A DNA stretch of 64,000 bases from an uncultured Bacteroidales bacterium (GCA_944321895.1 CALUNA010000004.1:62001-126000), one strand, 5' to 3'; positions 50,777 through 59,175 are shown, numbered from the stretch's first letter. A program made the numbers and translations. Notes: generated by a model not told the origin, from the sequence alone.

Positions 50777-52768
50777 ATGGAATACTACGGCAATACACTT
50801 TGCATATCCGCCCGTGAGCTGGTGAATCATGGCGTAATGTCGCAAGACTGCTATGACAAGCTGGTTTCACGCAAAAAGATGACTGTAGCCCGTCGTGGCG
50901 GCAGAGCAGGATGTGCCCTCGTAGCCGTAAGCAGCCTGCCCGACACGTACAAGGAAAAGCTCAACACCATTTATCCCAACCCATCACTGGAGGTACTGAT
51001 GGCATGGCTTGATGCCAACTACCAGACAGACCAGGCTGCAGCAGCTTATTTTGCCGATTGGCGCAACCATTGCGGGCATGACCATGCGACCGATGAACAC
51101 GTGAAAGAATATGTTACCAACGCCAGCGTGCTCAATGCCTGCATAAGGCTCTACAACAACGCGAAGGCCATACACAAGACTATGGGCATGAAATATGACT
51201 GGAACATGATGGCTCAGGCCGTGGAGGGTTACCGCATGAAGACAGGGCACACGTTGCCAGCAAGCATGCTGCGATTCCGCAAAAAGGTCAACGAGTATAT
51301 GGAATTCGGATACGAGTGCCTCATCAGCGGAAAGTTCGGCAACCAGTCCCGCCGGAAAGTGGATTTCAAGACGGAACGGCTTATACTTTCCATTGCCTGC
51401 CTGCCCAACAAGCCTTTTAACACAAGCGTATGGGAAATGTATAACTCCTTCGTATGTGGCGAGCTGGATGTGTTCGACCCGGAAACTGGTGAATTGTTCA
51501 ATCCAGACAACTGGACAGGTAAAGATGGCGAACCACTTTCTTTGAGTGAAAGCACTATTACAAATTATTTGAACGCTCCCAAGAATCGGTTGTTCATTGC
51601 AAAATACACCGATTCGCACACCACTTTCATGCACGAGCAGATGCCCCACATGCACAGGCATGCGCCGGAATTTTCCTTTTCCAAGGTGTCGTTTGACGAC
51701 CGTGACCTGCCGCGCAAGCTGAAAGACACCAAGGCACGGCCGAAAGCCTATTACGCCTATGACGTGGCCAGCCAATGCGTGGTTGGATTTGCCTATAACC
51801 GCTACAAGAATGCCGACCTGGTGGCCGACTGCTTCCGCTCCATGTTCCGGCTCATCGAGCGTAACGGGTGGTGTTGTCCGGCCCAGATAGAAGTGGAAAA
51901 CCACCTTATGAGCCAATGGAAAGACAGTTTCCTGAAAGCCGGTGTACTGTTTCCCTTTGTCCGTTTCTGCGCTCCCATGAACTCGCAAGAAAAGTATGCA
52001 GAGCCCATGAACGGAGCCAAGAAGCGCAGCATCGAACACAAGAACCACATAGGCATCGGGCGTTTCTATGCCAGGACACGCCAGTACCGCACAGAGTCCA
52101 AGAAAGTGTTTGACGAACTCAATGACACGTACGAGGACAAACAGTATTATACATGGGAAGAACTCATTGCCGATGACATGCGCGACATACAAGAATTCAA
52201 CCATGCGCTCCATTCAAATCAAAAGAAATATCCGGGAATGACCCGTTGGCAGGTGCTCTGCATGAACATGAACCCGACGCTCCGGCCTATGGACAAATCT
52301 GTGTGGGCACGATTCATTGGCGAACATGTGGAAACCACCATCCGCCGCAACAGCTACTGCCGTGTAGCATACAAGGATTGGTGGCTGAGCAAGCCGGAAG
52401 TGATTGCCCGCCTTGCTCCCAACAACTGGAAAGTGGATGCCTACTGCCTTACCGCCGAGGACGGCAATGTGACTGATGTGTACATCTTCCAGAACGACCG
52501 CTTTGTTGACCGTCTTGAAGACCTGGGTACATTCAATACGGCCGATGCGGAACAGACCGAACGCGACAGGGCTATATTCACTGAACAGCGCAAGAAAATT
52601 GCCGCCTTCAACACTTATGTGGCAGCCAATGCCATCCGTCCGGTGGGCGTGTCGAAAGGCGAGCACGAATATGGCCTGGTTGCTGAAAAGCTCGAATTGG
52701 CACCTCCTGAGAACATGCCAGAAGAAACGATAACATATCACATTCCCAACGCATTGGAATCCATTTAG
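50777..52768 (+). CDS. MuA-like DDE transposase
   Basis: The 663-residue protein is the size of phage Mu transposase A (663). The N-terminus (about 1-60) looks like a Mu-type winged-helix DNA-binding domain (CISARELVNHGVMSQDCYDKLVSRKK). The RNase-H-like catalytic core is about 300-450: a first Asp candidate in SFDDRDLP (307/308), a second acidic position in AQIEVENHLM (374, apparently Glu rather than Asp) and the glutamate-bearing helix SQEKYAEPMNGAKKRSIE. A beta-barrel-like domain and an acidic C-terminal tail follow. It should pair the phage ends and insert them into target DNA with the help of the MuB-like protein encoded next. Confidence 0.88.
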   Translation: MEYYGNTLCISARELVNHGVMSQDCYDKLVSRKKMTVARRGGRAGCALVAVSSLPDTYKEKLNTIYPNPSLEVLMAWLDANYQTDQAAAAYFADWRNHCGHDHATDEHVKEYVTNASVLNACIRLYNNAKAIHKTMGMKYDWNMMAQAVEGYRMKTGHTLPASMLRFRKKVNEYMEFGYECLISGKFGNQSRRKVDFKTERLILSIACLPNKPFNTSVWEMYNSFVCGELDVFDPETGELFNPDNWTGKDGEPLSLSESTITNYLNAPKNRLFIAKYTDSHTTFMHEQMPHMHRHAPEFSFSKVSFDDRDLPRKLKDTKARPKAYYAYDVASQCVVGFAYNRYKNADLVADCFRSMFRLIERNGWCCPAQIEVENHLMSQWKDSFLKAGVLFPFVRFCAPMNSQEKYAEPMNGAKKRSIEHKNHIGIGRFYARTRQYRTESKKVFDELNDTYEDKQYYTWEELIADDMRDIQEFNHALHSNQKKYPGMTRWQVLCMNMNPTLRPMDKSVWARFIGEHVETTIRRNSYCRVAYKDWWLSKPEVIARLAPNNWKVDAYCLTAEDGNVTDVYIFQNDRFVDRLEDLGTFNTADAEQTERDRAIFTEQRKKIAAFNTYVAANAIRPVGVSKGEHEYGLVAEKLELAPPENMPEETITYHIPNALESI

Positions 52769-52805
52769 AACGACATTAAAACACAATTAAAATAACGTTA
52801 GATTT

Positions 52806-53684
52806 ATGATTACAGACGAACAGAAAAAACGGATATTGGAGGCTGTTGCCGCCAACCGCAGAAACTATCCGAGCGATGCCAAACACGCCGCATCGCTGGG
52901 CATTGCCACATCGGTTTACAGTTCCGTAAAGAACGGCCAGACCGACAAGGCGCTGAGCGAAGCCAACTGGATTACCATTGCCCGCCGTCTGGGTGTCAGC
53001 CTGCGGGGCGGCATAGAATGGAAAGCCGCACGCACGGCCACATTCGACTTTATCAGCACACAGCTTGAGGCCTGCCAACAGAGCGGTCTGAGCGCCATCA
53101 TGTGTGACATTCCCAATATCGGAAAAACCTTCACTGCACGCTATTATGTGAAAAGCCACCGCAATGCCGTATATGTGGATTGCTCGCAGGTGAAGACCAA
53201 ACTGAAACTGGTGCGCAAGATAGCTTCGGAATTCGGAGTGGACAGCAAGGGACGCTATTCTGACGTATATGACGACCTCGTGTTCTATCTGCGTTCCATC
53301 GAAACGCCACTCATTGTCCTCGACGAAGCAGGCGACCTGCAATATGAGGCTTTTCTTGAACTGAAAGCCTTGTGGAATGCCACCGAACGCTGCTGTGCCT
53401 GGTACATGATGGGGGCTGACGGACTGAAAGAGAAAATCAACCGCTCCATTGAATGCAAAAAGGTGGGCTATACGGAAATGCTCAGCCGCTATGGCGACCG
53501 CTACAGCAAGGTCACGCCCGATGACAGCAAAGAACGTGACAAGTTCCTGAAAGACCAGGCAGGAGCAGTAGCCAGAGTGAACGCGCCCGATGGAGCGGAT
53601 ATAGCTGCTCTCGTGAGGAAAACAGGAGGAGGACTGCGACGCGTATATACCGAAATCGAAAAACTTAAAATGACGGCAGTATGA
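52806..53684 (+). CDS. MuB-like AAA+ ATPase, transposition target-selection protein
   Basis: The 292-residue protein has an N-terminal helix-turn-helix (about 20-70; SLGIATSVYSSVKNG) like MuB. An AAA ATPase follows with a Walker A variant DIPNIGKTFTA (about 101-111) and Walker B PLIVLDEAGD (about 168-177). It binds target DNA and stimulates the transposase. It lies directly after the transposase gene, as in Mu, and overlaps the next small gene by four bases. Confidence 0.88.
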   Translation: MITDEQKKRILEAVAANRRNYPSDAKHAASLGIATSVYSSVKNGQTDKALSEANWITIARRLGVSLRGGIEWKAARTATFDFISTQLEACQQSGLSAIMCDIPNIGKTFTARYYVKSHRNAVYVDCSQVKTKLKLVRKIASEFGVDSKGRYSDVYDDLVFYLRSIETPLIVLDEAGDLQYEAFLELKALWNATERCCAWYMMGADGLKEKINRSIECKKVGYTEMLSRYGDRYSKVTPDDSKERDKFLKDQAGAVARVNAPDGADIAALVRKTGGGLRRVYTEIEKLKMTAV

Positions 53685-53911
53685 CAACAAAGATAACATT
53701 GGAAGACAAAGGGCAAGACCTGTTGTGGTTACGGGTAAACGAAGGTGGCCTTGTGGAAGAGGCCGGCCCGTTTCAAAATGAGTTTTGGAAAGGCGCATAT
53801 ATCCCCGTGTGGAACTTACGCACCGGTCAACTGTTGCCCATACACCATCCGCCACACATTATACGTGGTTTCTTGAAATATAAGGTCATATCCATAAAAA
53901 AAGAACAATAA
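53681..53911 (+). CDS. Small phage protein of unknown function
   Basis: The 76-residue protein (MTTKITLEDKGQDLLWLRV) overlaps the MuB-like gene by four bases (ATGA) and ends three bases before the next gene. This tight packing is the best support. It looks like a small beta-sheet protein with many aromatic residues; no motif recognised. Confidence 0.6.
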   Translation: MTTKITLEDKGQDLLWLRVNEGGLVEEAGPFQNEFWKGAYIPVWNLRTGQLLPIHHPPHIIRGFLKYKVISIKKEQ

Positions 53912-53914
53912 GCC

Positions 53915-54568
53915 ATGGTAAAACGTGCATACAGTCCGAAAGACATAGCCGGAATGAGCCACAAAGTGTTGCCGTTGGTTGGGAAGTGGAAAGACGTGTT
54001 CGGGCAGCCGGAAATGGGCGACACATGGTTCATTACCGGACCCAGCGCCAGCGGAAAGAGTTCTTTTGTCATGCAACTGGCCAAAATGCTCTGCGGAATG
54101 GGTAATGTGCTTTATTTGTCGTTGGAAGAGGGCGTGGGGCTATCCATGCAGCAAAGGCTGGAACGTTTCCGCATGGACGAAGTACAAGGGTCGTTCCGCA
54201 TTGTCACCGATGGCGACTTGGAACGCCTGCGCGAACGGCTGAAAAAGCCCAAAAGTGCCAAATTCATTATCGTGGACAGTTACCAGGTAGCACATGATGA
54301 AGGAGGTTGGGAATATCCGAAAACCAAAGCCCTTGTTGACGAATTCCCACGCAAGACTTTCATCTTCATCAGCCAGGAAGACAGGGGAAAACCCATTGGA
54401 AAGGCCGCCATACGCCTCCGCTACATTGCCGGAATCAAGGTGCGCACACAAGGCTATCGGGCTTATTGCCAAGGCCGCTATGCCGGACAAGTGAGCGAAT
54501 TCTACACCATTTGGGAGGAAAAAGCCGTGGAAGTGTATAACACATTAGGCAACGCACAATTTGAATAG
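53915..54568 (+). CDS. RecA-like P-loop ATPase of phage
   Basis: The 217-residue protein has Walker A GPSASGKSSF (about 43-52), Walker B-like FIIVDSYQVAHDEG (about 118-130) and a sensor region FIFISQEDRGKP. The order fits the RecA/RadA/DnaB core. Single-domain proteins of this type in transposable phages are presumed to act in replication or recombination. It is part of the early operon. Confidence 0.75.
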   Translation: MVKRAYSPKDIAGMSHKVLPLVGKWKDVFGQPEMGDTWFITGPSASGKSSFVMQLAKMLCGMGNVLYLSLEEGVGLSMQQRLERFRMDEVQGSFRIVTDGDLERLRERLKKPKSAKFIIVDSYQVAHDEGGWEYPKTKALVDEFPRKTFIFISQEDRGKPIGKAAIRLRYIAGIKVRTQGYRAYCQGRYAGQVSEFYTIWEEKAVEVYNTLGNAQFE

Positions 54569-54585
54569 CCAAGCATTAAACAGAC

Positions 54586-55206
54586 ATGGACATGCTGACA
54601 AGAAAAGAAACCGAACATATACAGGAAGCCGTATGCCAGACATTGTGCTGCAGCCTCACCGACAACACAAGGAAAAGGCAACAGGTAGATGCCAGAAAAC
54701 TGGCAGCATGGTTTCTGCTAAAGCGTGGCCTCACACTTGAAGCAGTGGGAGCTATCATCCGGAAAGACCATTCTACCGTGTGTTATTACAGGAAAAGCAT
54801 TGACGGCCTGATAGAAATAGGCGACCGGTTGACAAAAGAACGCATAGACCAAATAAACAGGAAAATAAAAGAACTTTATTCAAAAAACGAAATTGCAATG
54901 AAAAAGAAAATCTACATCAGTGGAGCAATTGCCCACCATGACTTGCAGGAACGCAAGAAAACATTCGACATGGCCGAACACTACCTCGACCTGAAAGGCT
55001 ATGAGCCGGTAAATCCTTTCAACAACGGATTGCCCGCCGATGCCCACTGGCGCGACCACATGCGTGCCGACATCGCCCTATTGCTCCAATGCGACTGTAT
55101 TTTCATGCTCCAGGGATGGGAGTTGAGCAAGGGTGCCAAGCTGGAGCTTGACGTAGCCAGTTCTTGCGGCATAGAGGTGTTGTTTGAATACGCAAAACCA
55201 ATTTGA
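54586..55206 (+). CDS. DnaA domain IV-like helix-turn-helix fused to a DUF4406 domain
   Basis: The 206-residue protein has two parts. Residues 1-100 resemble the DNA-binding domain IV of DnaA (RQQVDARKLAAWFLLKRGLTLEAVGAIIRKDHSTVCYYRKSI, where DHSTV is the typical signature). Residues 105-206 match DUF4406 (KKKIYISGAIAHHD..., LLLQCDCIFMLQGWELSKGAKLELDVA), related to nucleoside 2-deoxyribosyltransferases. An internal ATG at 54898 could also start the second part as a separate protein, since no stop lies between them. Confidence 0.7.
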   Translation: MDMLTRKETEHIQEAVCQTLCCSLTDNTRKRQQVDARKLAAWFLLKRGLTLEAVGAIIRKDHSTVCYYRKSIDGLIEIGDRLTKERIDQINRKIKELYSKNEIAMKKKIYISGAIAHHDLQERKKTFDMAEHYLDLKGYEPVNPFNNGLPADAHWRDHMRADIALLLQCDCIFMLQGWELSKGAKLELDVASSCGIEVLFEYAKPI

Positions 55207-55207
55207 C

Positions 55208-55675
55208 ATGAACAGGAAACCGTTCAATTTTGCCCGCTTCTATGCCCTGTTCAACAGTCTTGCCTATGAAGGCGACAGGGAAGAGTTCCGGAAAGACCTG
55301 ATAAGGCAATACACGGGCAACCGAACTGACAGCCTCCGCCAAATGAGCAGCCAGGAATATGACACCTGCTGCCGTGCCATGGAAGGGCTGACCAAACGCA
55401 ATGACCAACTGCGTAAAAAACGCAGCCTTTGCCTCAAACTGATGCAGCAGTTGGGTATTGACACCACCGACTGGACACGCATCAACAGTTTCTGCAACGA
55501 CCACCGCATAGCGGGAAGACCCTTTGCGCGGCTCAATGTTGCCGAACTGGAAGCACTTGCCGCCAAACTCCGCACCATACAGCGGAAAGGCGGCCTGAAA
55601 AATAAACAACCAGAAGTCAAACAAGCGACAGGCATGAACTATCTGCTCATTGACCTGAACGCGCCTAAAAACTAA
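55208..55675 (+). CDS. GemA/Gp16-family phage regulatory protein
   Basis: The protein has about 155 residues from the ATG at 55208 (MNRKPFNFARFYALFNSLAY). It has the layout of Mu GemA (gp16, DUF1018): an N-terminal helical part with REEFRKDLIRQYTGNRTDSLRQMSSQEY and a C-terminal part with INSFCNDHRIAGRPFARLNVAELEALAAKLRTI. In Mu it affects host gene expression and supercoiling. It lies two bases after the preceding gene. Confidence 0.75.
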   Translation: MNRKPFNFARFYALFNSLAYEGDREEFRKDLIRQYTGNRTDSLRQMSSQEYDTCCRAMEGLTKRNDQLRKKRSLCLKLMQQLGIDTTDWTRINSFCNDHRIAGRPFARLNVAELEALAAKLRTIQRKGGLKNKQPEVKQATGMNYLLIDLNAPKN

Positions 55676-55680
55676 ACGAC

Positions 55681-55866
55681 ATGGACAAGAAAACAGAACA
55701 GGCCATCAACACCATCGTCCATACGGCCAATGAAACAGCGCTCACCATGGAACGCTACGAAGCGGCGGAATTCTATGCCGGAATCGCCGACTGGGCATAC
55801 GCCATGAGTGAAGAAATGAGCATGGACAACGAAATTGAAATGCAGACTTATGACGACGAAAACTGA
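55681..55866 (+). CDS. Small acidic phage protein of unknown function
   Basis: The 61-residue, strongly acidic helical protein (MDKKTEQAINTIVHTANETAL) starts five bases after the gp16-like gene. No motif recognised. Its acidity and size recall DNA-mimic or anti-restriction proteins, but that is only a guess. Confidence 0.55.
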   Translation: MDKKTEQAINTIVHTANETALTMERYEAAEFYAGIADWAYAMSEEMSMDNEIEMQTYDDEN

Positions 55867-55897
55867 CCGATTTATTCACCTTAAAAAAAAACGAATT

Positions 55898-56416
55898 ATG
55901 GCAAAGAGAGAAAAGAAAGTGATTATCACGGGCGTAACAAGAGATTGCGCCGACGAAGCGTTTGCATCCTACGCGAAAGCTGATGCGCAAAGTGCAAAAA
56001 TTACTGCAGACATTGAACTGCAATGTGCAAAAATCCGAGAAAAGTATGCCACTCGGCTGGCCGAGCTGGAAGAGGAGAAGACAAAGGCTTTTGAAACCCT
56101 GCAGGCCTTTGCCACCGAAAACCAGGCTGAGCTGTTCGCCAAAAGGAAAAGCCTTGAAATGGCGCATGGTATAATCGGATTCCGCACGGGAACGCCCAAG
56201 CTGAAGACCATCAAAGGCTTCACCTGGGCCAGTGCATTGCAACTGGTGAAGGAGTTCCTGCCCGATTATGTAAGGCAGACGGAAGAGATTGCCAAGGACA
56301 AGTTGCTGGCCGACCGCGATGCAACGGACATGCTGCCGCAGATGGCCAAATGCGGCATCCAGGTGGCGCAGGACGAAACCTTCTATGTAGAACCCAAGAA
56401 AGAGGAGGCAGCATGA
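55898..56416 (+). CDS. Gam-like host-nuclease inhibitor
   Basis: The protein has about 172 residues from the ATG at 55898 (MAKREKKVIITGVTRDCADEAF). A long central coiled coil (about 20-85, rich in Ala, Lys and Glu) is followed by GIIGFRTGTPKLKTIKGFTWASAL, the signature of the Mu Gam family. Gam binds DNA ends and protects phage DNA from exonucleases such as RecBCD. Confidence 0.85.
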   Translation: MAKREKKVIITGVTRDCADEAFASYAKADAQSAKITADIELQCAKIREKYATRLAELEEEKTKAFETLQAFATENQAELFAKRKSLEMAHGIIGFRTGTPKLKTIKGFTWASALQLVKEFLPDYVRQTEEIAKDKLLADRDATDMLPQMAKCGIQVAQDETFYVEPKKEEAA

Positions 56417-56598
56417 AACAGCAAGTGACCAAAAAAGCGAAAATAGCCTTGTGCCGTGTATGCCACGGCACGGGGCGTGTTCCCACAAACAGCCCGGATT
56501 TCGAGCCTGCCATCTGCAACCAGTGCAACGGAACAGGCAGAGTAACCGTAAGCGCAAGAATGGAATTGGACATCAGACCCTATAACCCCAAATATTAA
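56413..56598 (+). CDS. Small zinc-finger protein with two CxxCxGxG motifs
   Basis: The 61-residue protein starts by a four-base overlap with the Gam gene. It has two DnaJ-type zinc-binding elements, CRVCHGTGRV and CNQCNGTGRV, which together can hold one zinc ion. It is half of a DnaJ cysteine-rich domain as a stand-alone protein. Function in the phage unknown. Confidence 0.7.
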   Translation: MKQQVTKKAKIALCRVCHGTGRVPTNSPDFEPAICNQCNGTGRVTVSARMELDIRPYNPKY

Positions 56599-56600
56599 CC

Positions 56601-56840
56601 ATGAGCAAACGACGGGGAGTGAGTTACCGGAAACGGGTGGAAGAAATAAACAGGATATATGACCAATATGCAGAGCGTGGCATATCAAACCGCGAAATCT
56701 GGAGAAGGTACATATATCCCGTTTATGGAATAAGCGAACGGACATTATACAACTTGCTAAATGCCAGTGCCGACGCTAAAAACAGAATCCCTGATGACAC
56801 GAGGCAGCTGCTCCTGTTCAGAGAAAACGAAACCACATGA
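56601..56840 (+). CDS. Small helix-turn-helix-like phage protein
   Basis: The 79-residue basic protein (MSKRRGVSYRKRVEEINRIYDQY) has a helix-turn-helix-like stretch GISNREIWRRYIYPVYGISERTLYNLLN. It starts two bases after the zinc-finger gene and overlaps the virion morphogenesis gene by four bases. Similar small genes near Mu-phage late-gene switches act as regulators, but that is inference. Confidence 0.6.
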   Translation: MSKRRGVSYRKRVEEINRIYDQYAERGISNREIWRRYIYPVYGISERTLYNLLNASADAKNRIPDDTRQLLLFRENETT

Positions 56841-57400
56841 AAGCGGAAACAGATAAAATCATCCGGCTTATCCTGAAGGATATGCGGGTGGAAATGAAGG
56901 AAGAGTTCGACCGCAACTTCGAGCGGCAGGGCTTTTTCTCCGAAGCATGGCAACGGAGGAAAAGCCCTCTGCGTCCTGAAGGGGCATTGCTTGTACAGAC
57001 GAGCCAGCTCCGCAAAAGCATAAAGGCCCGCACCACAGCCAACAGCATCACTTTCTACACCACACTTCCCTATGCAGCCATACACAACGACGGAGGCGAG
57101 ATTGTGGTCACCCCACGCATGAAAGGCTACTTCTGGATCAAATATGCCGAAACAACCGGCTCTTTCGGGCGGAAAAAGGACGGAAGCCTGCGGCGTGACA
57201 AGCGCAACGCCCGACTCTCCACCGAAGCGGAGTTCTACAAGGCCATGGCGCTGAAAAAAGCCGGTACCACCATCAAAATTCCCCGCCGCCGCTTCCTGGG
57301 CACATCGCCCGAAGTGGAGGCAGCCGTAAGACGCATAGTGGAAAAGAACCTCGGGGAATATTTTGACAAATACCTGGATTATTCAATCACAAAAAAATGA
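56837..57400 (+). CDS. Phage virion morphogenesis protein (tail completion, Mu gpG-like)
   Basis: The 187-residue protein has FSEAWQRRKSPLRPEGALLVQTSQLRKSI, SITFYTTLPYAAIHNDGGEI and IPRRRFLGTSPEVEAAVRRIV, the typical pattern of the phage virion morphogenesis family that completes tails or heads. It is followed by an overlapping tail-type gene (ATGA). Confidence 0.82.
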   Translation: MKAETDKIIRLILKDMRVEMKEEFDRNFERQGFFSEAWQRRKSPLRPEGALLVQTSQLRKSIKARTTANSITFYTTLPYAAIHNDGGEIVVTPRMKGYFWIKYAETTGSFGRKKDGSLRRDKRNARLSTEAEFYKAMALKKAGTTIKIPRRRFLGTSPEVEAAVRRIVEKNLGEYFDKYLDYSITKK

Positions 57401-57840
57401 CGAACATGGATTTCAGAAAAGAACTGTACAACACCATCAGCCCCCTGCTGCTGCAAAACGGCATTCGCCACGTCGATCTGTGGAACCACAACGTGGAGTT
57501 TATCGAACAGGAACAGAGCTGGGAGCGTCCGGCTGTATTCATCGAGTTTGCCCCGGTCAGGTGGAATGCCATCATGCCGGGCGTGGAATACCGTGCCGAG
57601 CCGGAAATAAGGCTGCACATCGTAACCGACTGGCAAGGCTGCACAGCCGCCACCGGCGGCACACAACCCACAGCCACCGGTGAGCTGGACTGGTCGGAAC
57701 GGCTGCACGCCGCACTTACCGGACTTTGTGGCCATTCCTATGCAGACTTTGACCTGCAGGAAACACAGACCAACCACAACCACGAAGACATTGTAGAAAG
57801 CATCGACACCTACACCTGCGTTGCCTTCAGAAGACTGTAA
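57397..57840 (+). CDS. Putative phage tail terminator/minor tail protein
   Basis: The 147-residue protein (MTNMDFRKELYNTISPLLLQNG) overlaps the virion morphogenesis gene by four bases. Its layout, an N-terminal helix, central beta strands (PAVFIEFAPVRWNAI, PEIRLHIVTDW) and a C-terminal strand ending in VAFRRL, resembles tail-terminator proteins of Mu-like phages. Assignment rests on layout and position only. It is the last gene before the structured leader at 57976. Confidence 0.55.
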   Translation: MTNMDFRKELYNTISPLLLQNGIRHVDLWNHNVEFIEQEQSWERPAVFIEFAPVRWNAIMPGVEYRAEPEIRLHIVTDWQGCTAATGGTQPTATGELDWSERLHAALTGLCGHSYADFDLQETQTNHNHEDIVESIDTYTCVAFRRL

Positions 57841-57963
57841 AACAGACAGATATTTAACCTTTTCCGCTTGTTTTTCTGCCGGATTTTCCGTAACTTTATA
57901 GAGAAAAAACAGGCAGGAAAGACAAAAAACGTGCAGGCGTGCGCGGTTTTCAGAAAGTTGTTG

Positions 57964-57971
57964 TATATTTG
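57964..57971 (+). promoter_or_regulatory. -7 promoter element of the antirepressor leader
   Basis: TATATTTG, part of the 15-mer GTATATTTGCGGTGC (57963-57977) that recurs exactly at 59211-59225. Predicted start near 57977, the first base of the leader's outer stem. The stretch 57841-57963 holds no gene. Confidence 0.65.
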
Positions 57972-57975
57972 CGGT

Positions 57976-58186
57976 GCTAAAGTTTTTAATACACAAGGAC
58001 GGCGAAACCGTCCACAAGCATCGCTTGGTGGGCATTTTTTATGCCCGGCAACGGCTTTCATATATGGCGGTGTGCTAACCCCGTGATATGGTTGTAATGG
58101 CCATGTCAAGTCCTTGTGTAAGAACTTTAGCAGCGGGAAGTGGCGCACCGCTTTTTTTGTGCCCAATGCTAAAATCTTACACAATT
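57976..58186 (+). ncRNA. Structured leader RNA upstream of the BRO-N antirepressor gene
   Basis: Long-range stems close the element: 57976-57984 pairs with 58123-58131 (nine bases) and 57991-58000 with 58110-58119 (ten bases). Inside, GGACGG (57997-58002) can instead pair with CCGTCC (58008-58013), so two folds exclude each other. A hairpin GGGCAT/ATGCCC (58030-58046) with a T loop follows. Near the end a terminator-like hairpin AGCGG/CCGCT (58132-58152) plus T tract sits about 30 bases before the ATG at 58187. Layout suggests an attenuator or riboregulator. Confidence 0.65.
58132..58158 (+). terminator. Terminator-like hairpin ahead of the antirepressor gene
   Basis: A five-pair stem AGCGG/CCGCT followed by seven T, inside the leader and before the start codon; a candidate attenuator. 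Confidence 0.5.
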
Positions 58187-58960
58187 ATGTCAAACAAGAA
58201 AGAAACAAGTCCTACGACCGTAGGCAAGGTTGAAGTGTTCAGCTTCAGCCAAGAAAAGACACCCATTCGGGTGCAGGTAATCAATGGCGAGCCGTGGTTT
58301 GTGGCAAAGGATGTAGCCGAGGCTTTGCAGTATTCAAATCCTCGCGATGCAATCAAAAAACATTGTAAAGAAAAGGGGGTAGCATTTTGCGACTCCCTTA
58401 CTGAAGGAGGTATTCAGAAGCTGAAGTATATTAACGAAGGTAATATGTATCGTCTGATTGTGAATTGTACTTTGCCCAAGGCTGATATTTTCGAAGAATG
58501 GATATTTGACGAAGTCCTGCCATCCATCCGCAAGACAGGCCGTTATGAGTCGAAGCCGTTGCGGAAGGACGCCTGCCGCATGAGCCGCGGCGAGGGTGTG
58601 CGGGCTGAAATGATGGACCTGCTGTGGCTGATAGGCGAGAGCCTGGAACATGGCGACCAAGCCAGGATAGCCCTGGAACTGGGTGTGAGCCGCATTGCCG
58701 TAAACCGTACGCTGAACGGCTACAACCGCAGCAGCCGGATATTGGCGGCGCTCTACAGGAAAGCAAGGGAAAACCGCGAGAAGTATCTGTTGCAGTATGA
58801 ACCGGGTGTGATGGCCGAGCGGCTCCGCGGGGCGGGGCTTCCGAATCATTGCACACAAGGCGGTGACTCGTTGCCCGAACTGCGCATCATAACCAACAGA
58901 CGGGGCGGCCAGCCCGGCAACCAGAATGCCCGCAAGCACGGGAGAAAGGAGAGCAAGTGA
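58187..58960 (+). CDS. BRO-N-domain phage antirepressor
   Basis: The protein has about 257 residues from the ATG at 58187 (MSNKKETSPTTVGKVEVFSF). An N-terminal BRO domain (about 15-115; PIRVQVINGEPWFVAKDVAEALQYSNPRDAIKKHC, INEGNMYRLIVNCTLPKADIFEEWIFDEVLPSIRKTG) is followed by a second DNA-binding-like region (about 130-200; RIALELGVSRIAVNRTLNGYN). BRO-N proteins counteract phage repressors. Codons upstream to 58088 run through the structured leader and are not used. The next gene starts one base into its stop codon. Confidence 0.85.
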   Translation: MSNKKETSPTTVGKVEVFSFSQEKTPIRVQVINGEPWFVAKDVAEALQYSNPRDAIKKHCKEKGVAFCDSLTEGGIQKLKYINEGNMYRLIVNCTLPKADIFEEWIFDEVLPSIRKTGRYESKPLRKDACRMSRGEGVRAEMMDLLWLIGESLEHGDQARIALELGVSRIAVNRTLNGYNRSSRILAALYRKARENREKYLLQYEPGVMAERLRGAGLPNHCTQGGDSLPELRIITNRRGGQPGNQNARKHGRKESK

Positions 58961-59175
58961 TGGTACGCTTTGAAAAAGACAAGCTGGTCATAGAGATGGG
59001 AACGCCCTTTCCTGCGGACAGATGGGTGGAACTCATGCGCGACCTGATACGCTGCATGGGGGCAGCCGACAAGGAGCTCCTGGACAATGACCCGGACTTC
59101 GTCTATGGCGTGTGCACCCTTTTGGAGGCGATGTTGCCTGACGAGGCCGATGCGCGCAAACTGTTGAAAGGTTAA
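58960..59175 (+). CDS. Small phage protein of unknown function
   Basis: The 71-residue acidic protein (MVRFEKDKLVIEMGTPFPADRW) has its ATG overlapping the TGA of the antirepressor gene by one base (TGATG). Two helices with a conserved-looking C-terminal part (FVYGVCTLLEAMLPDEADARKLL) are visible, but no family recognised. It is the last rightward gene. Confidence 0.6.
   Translation: MVRFEKDKLVIEMGTPFPADRWVELMRDLIRCMGAADKELLDNDPDFVYGVCTLLEAMLPDEADARKLLKG

Noticed and set aside
58088-58186. A 33-codon N-terminal extension of the antirepressor
   Set aside because: It runs through the structured leader and its terminator-like hairpin; the ATG at 58187 fits the BRO-N family.
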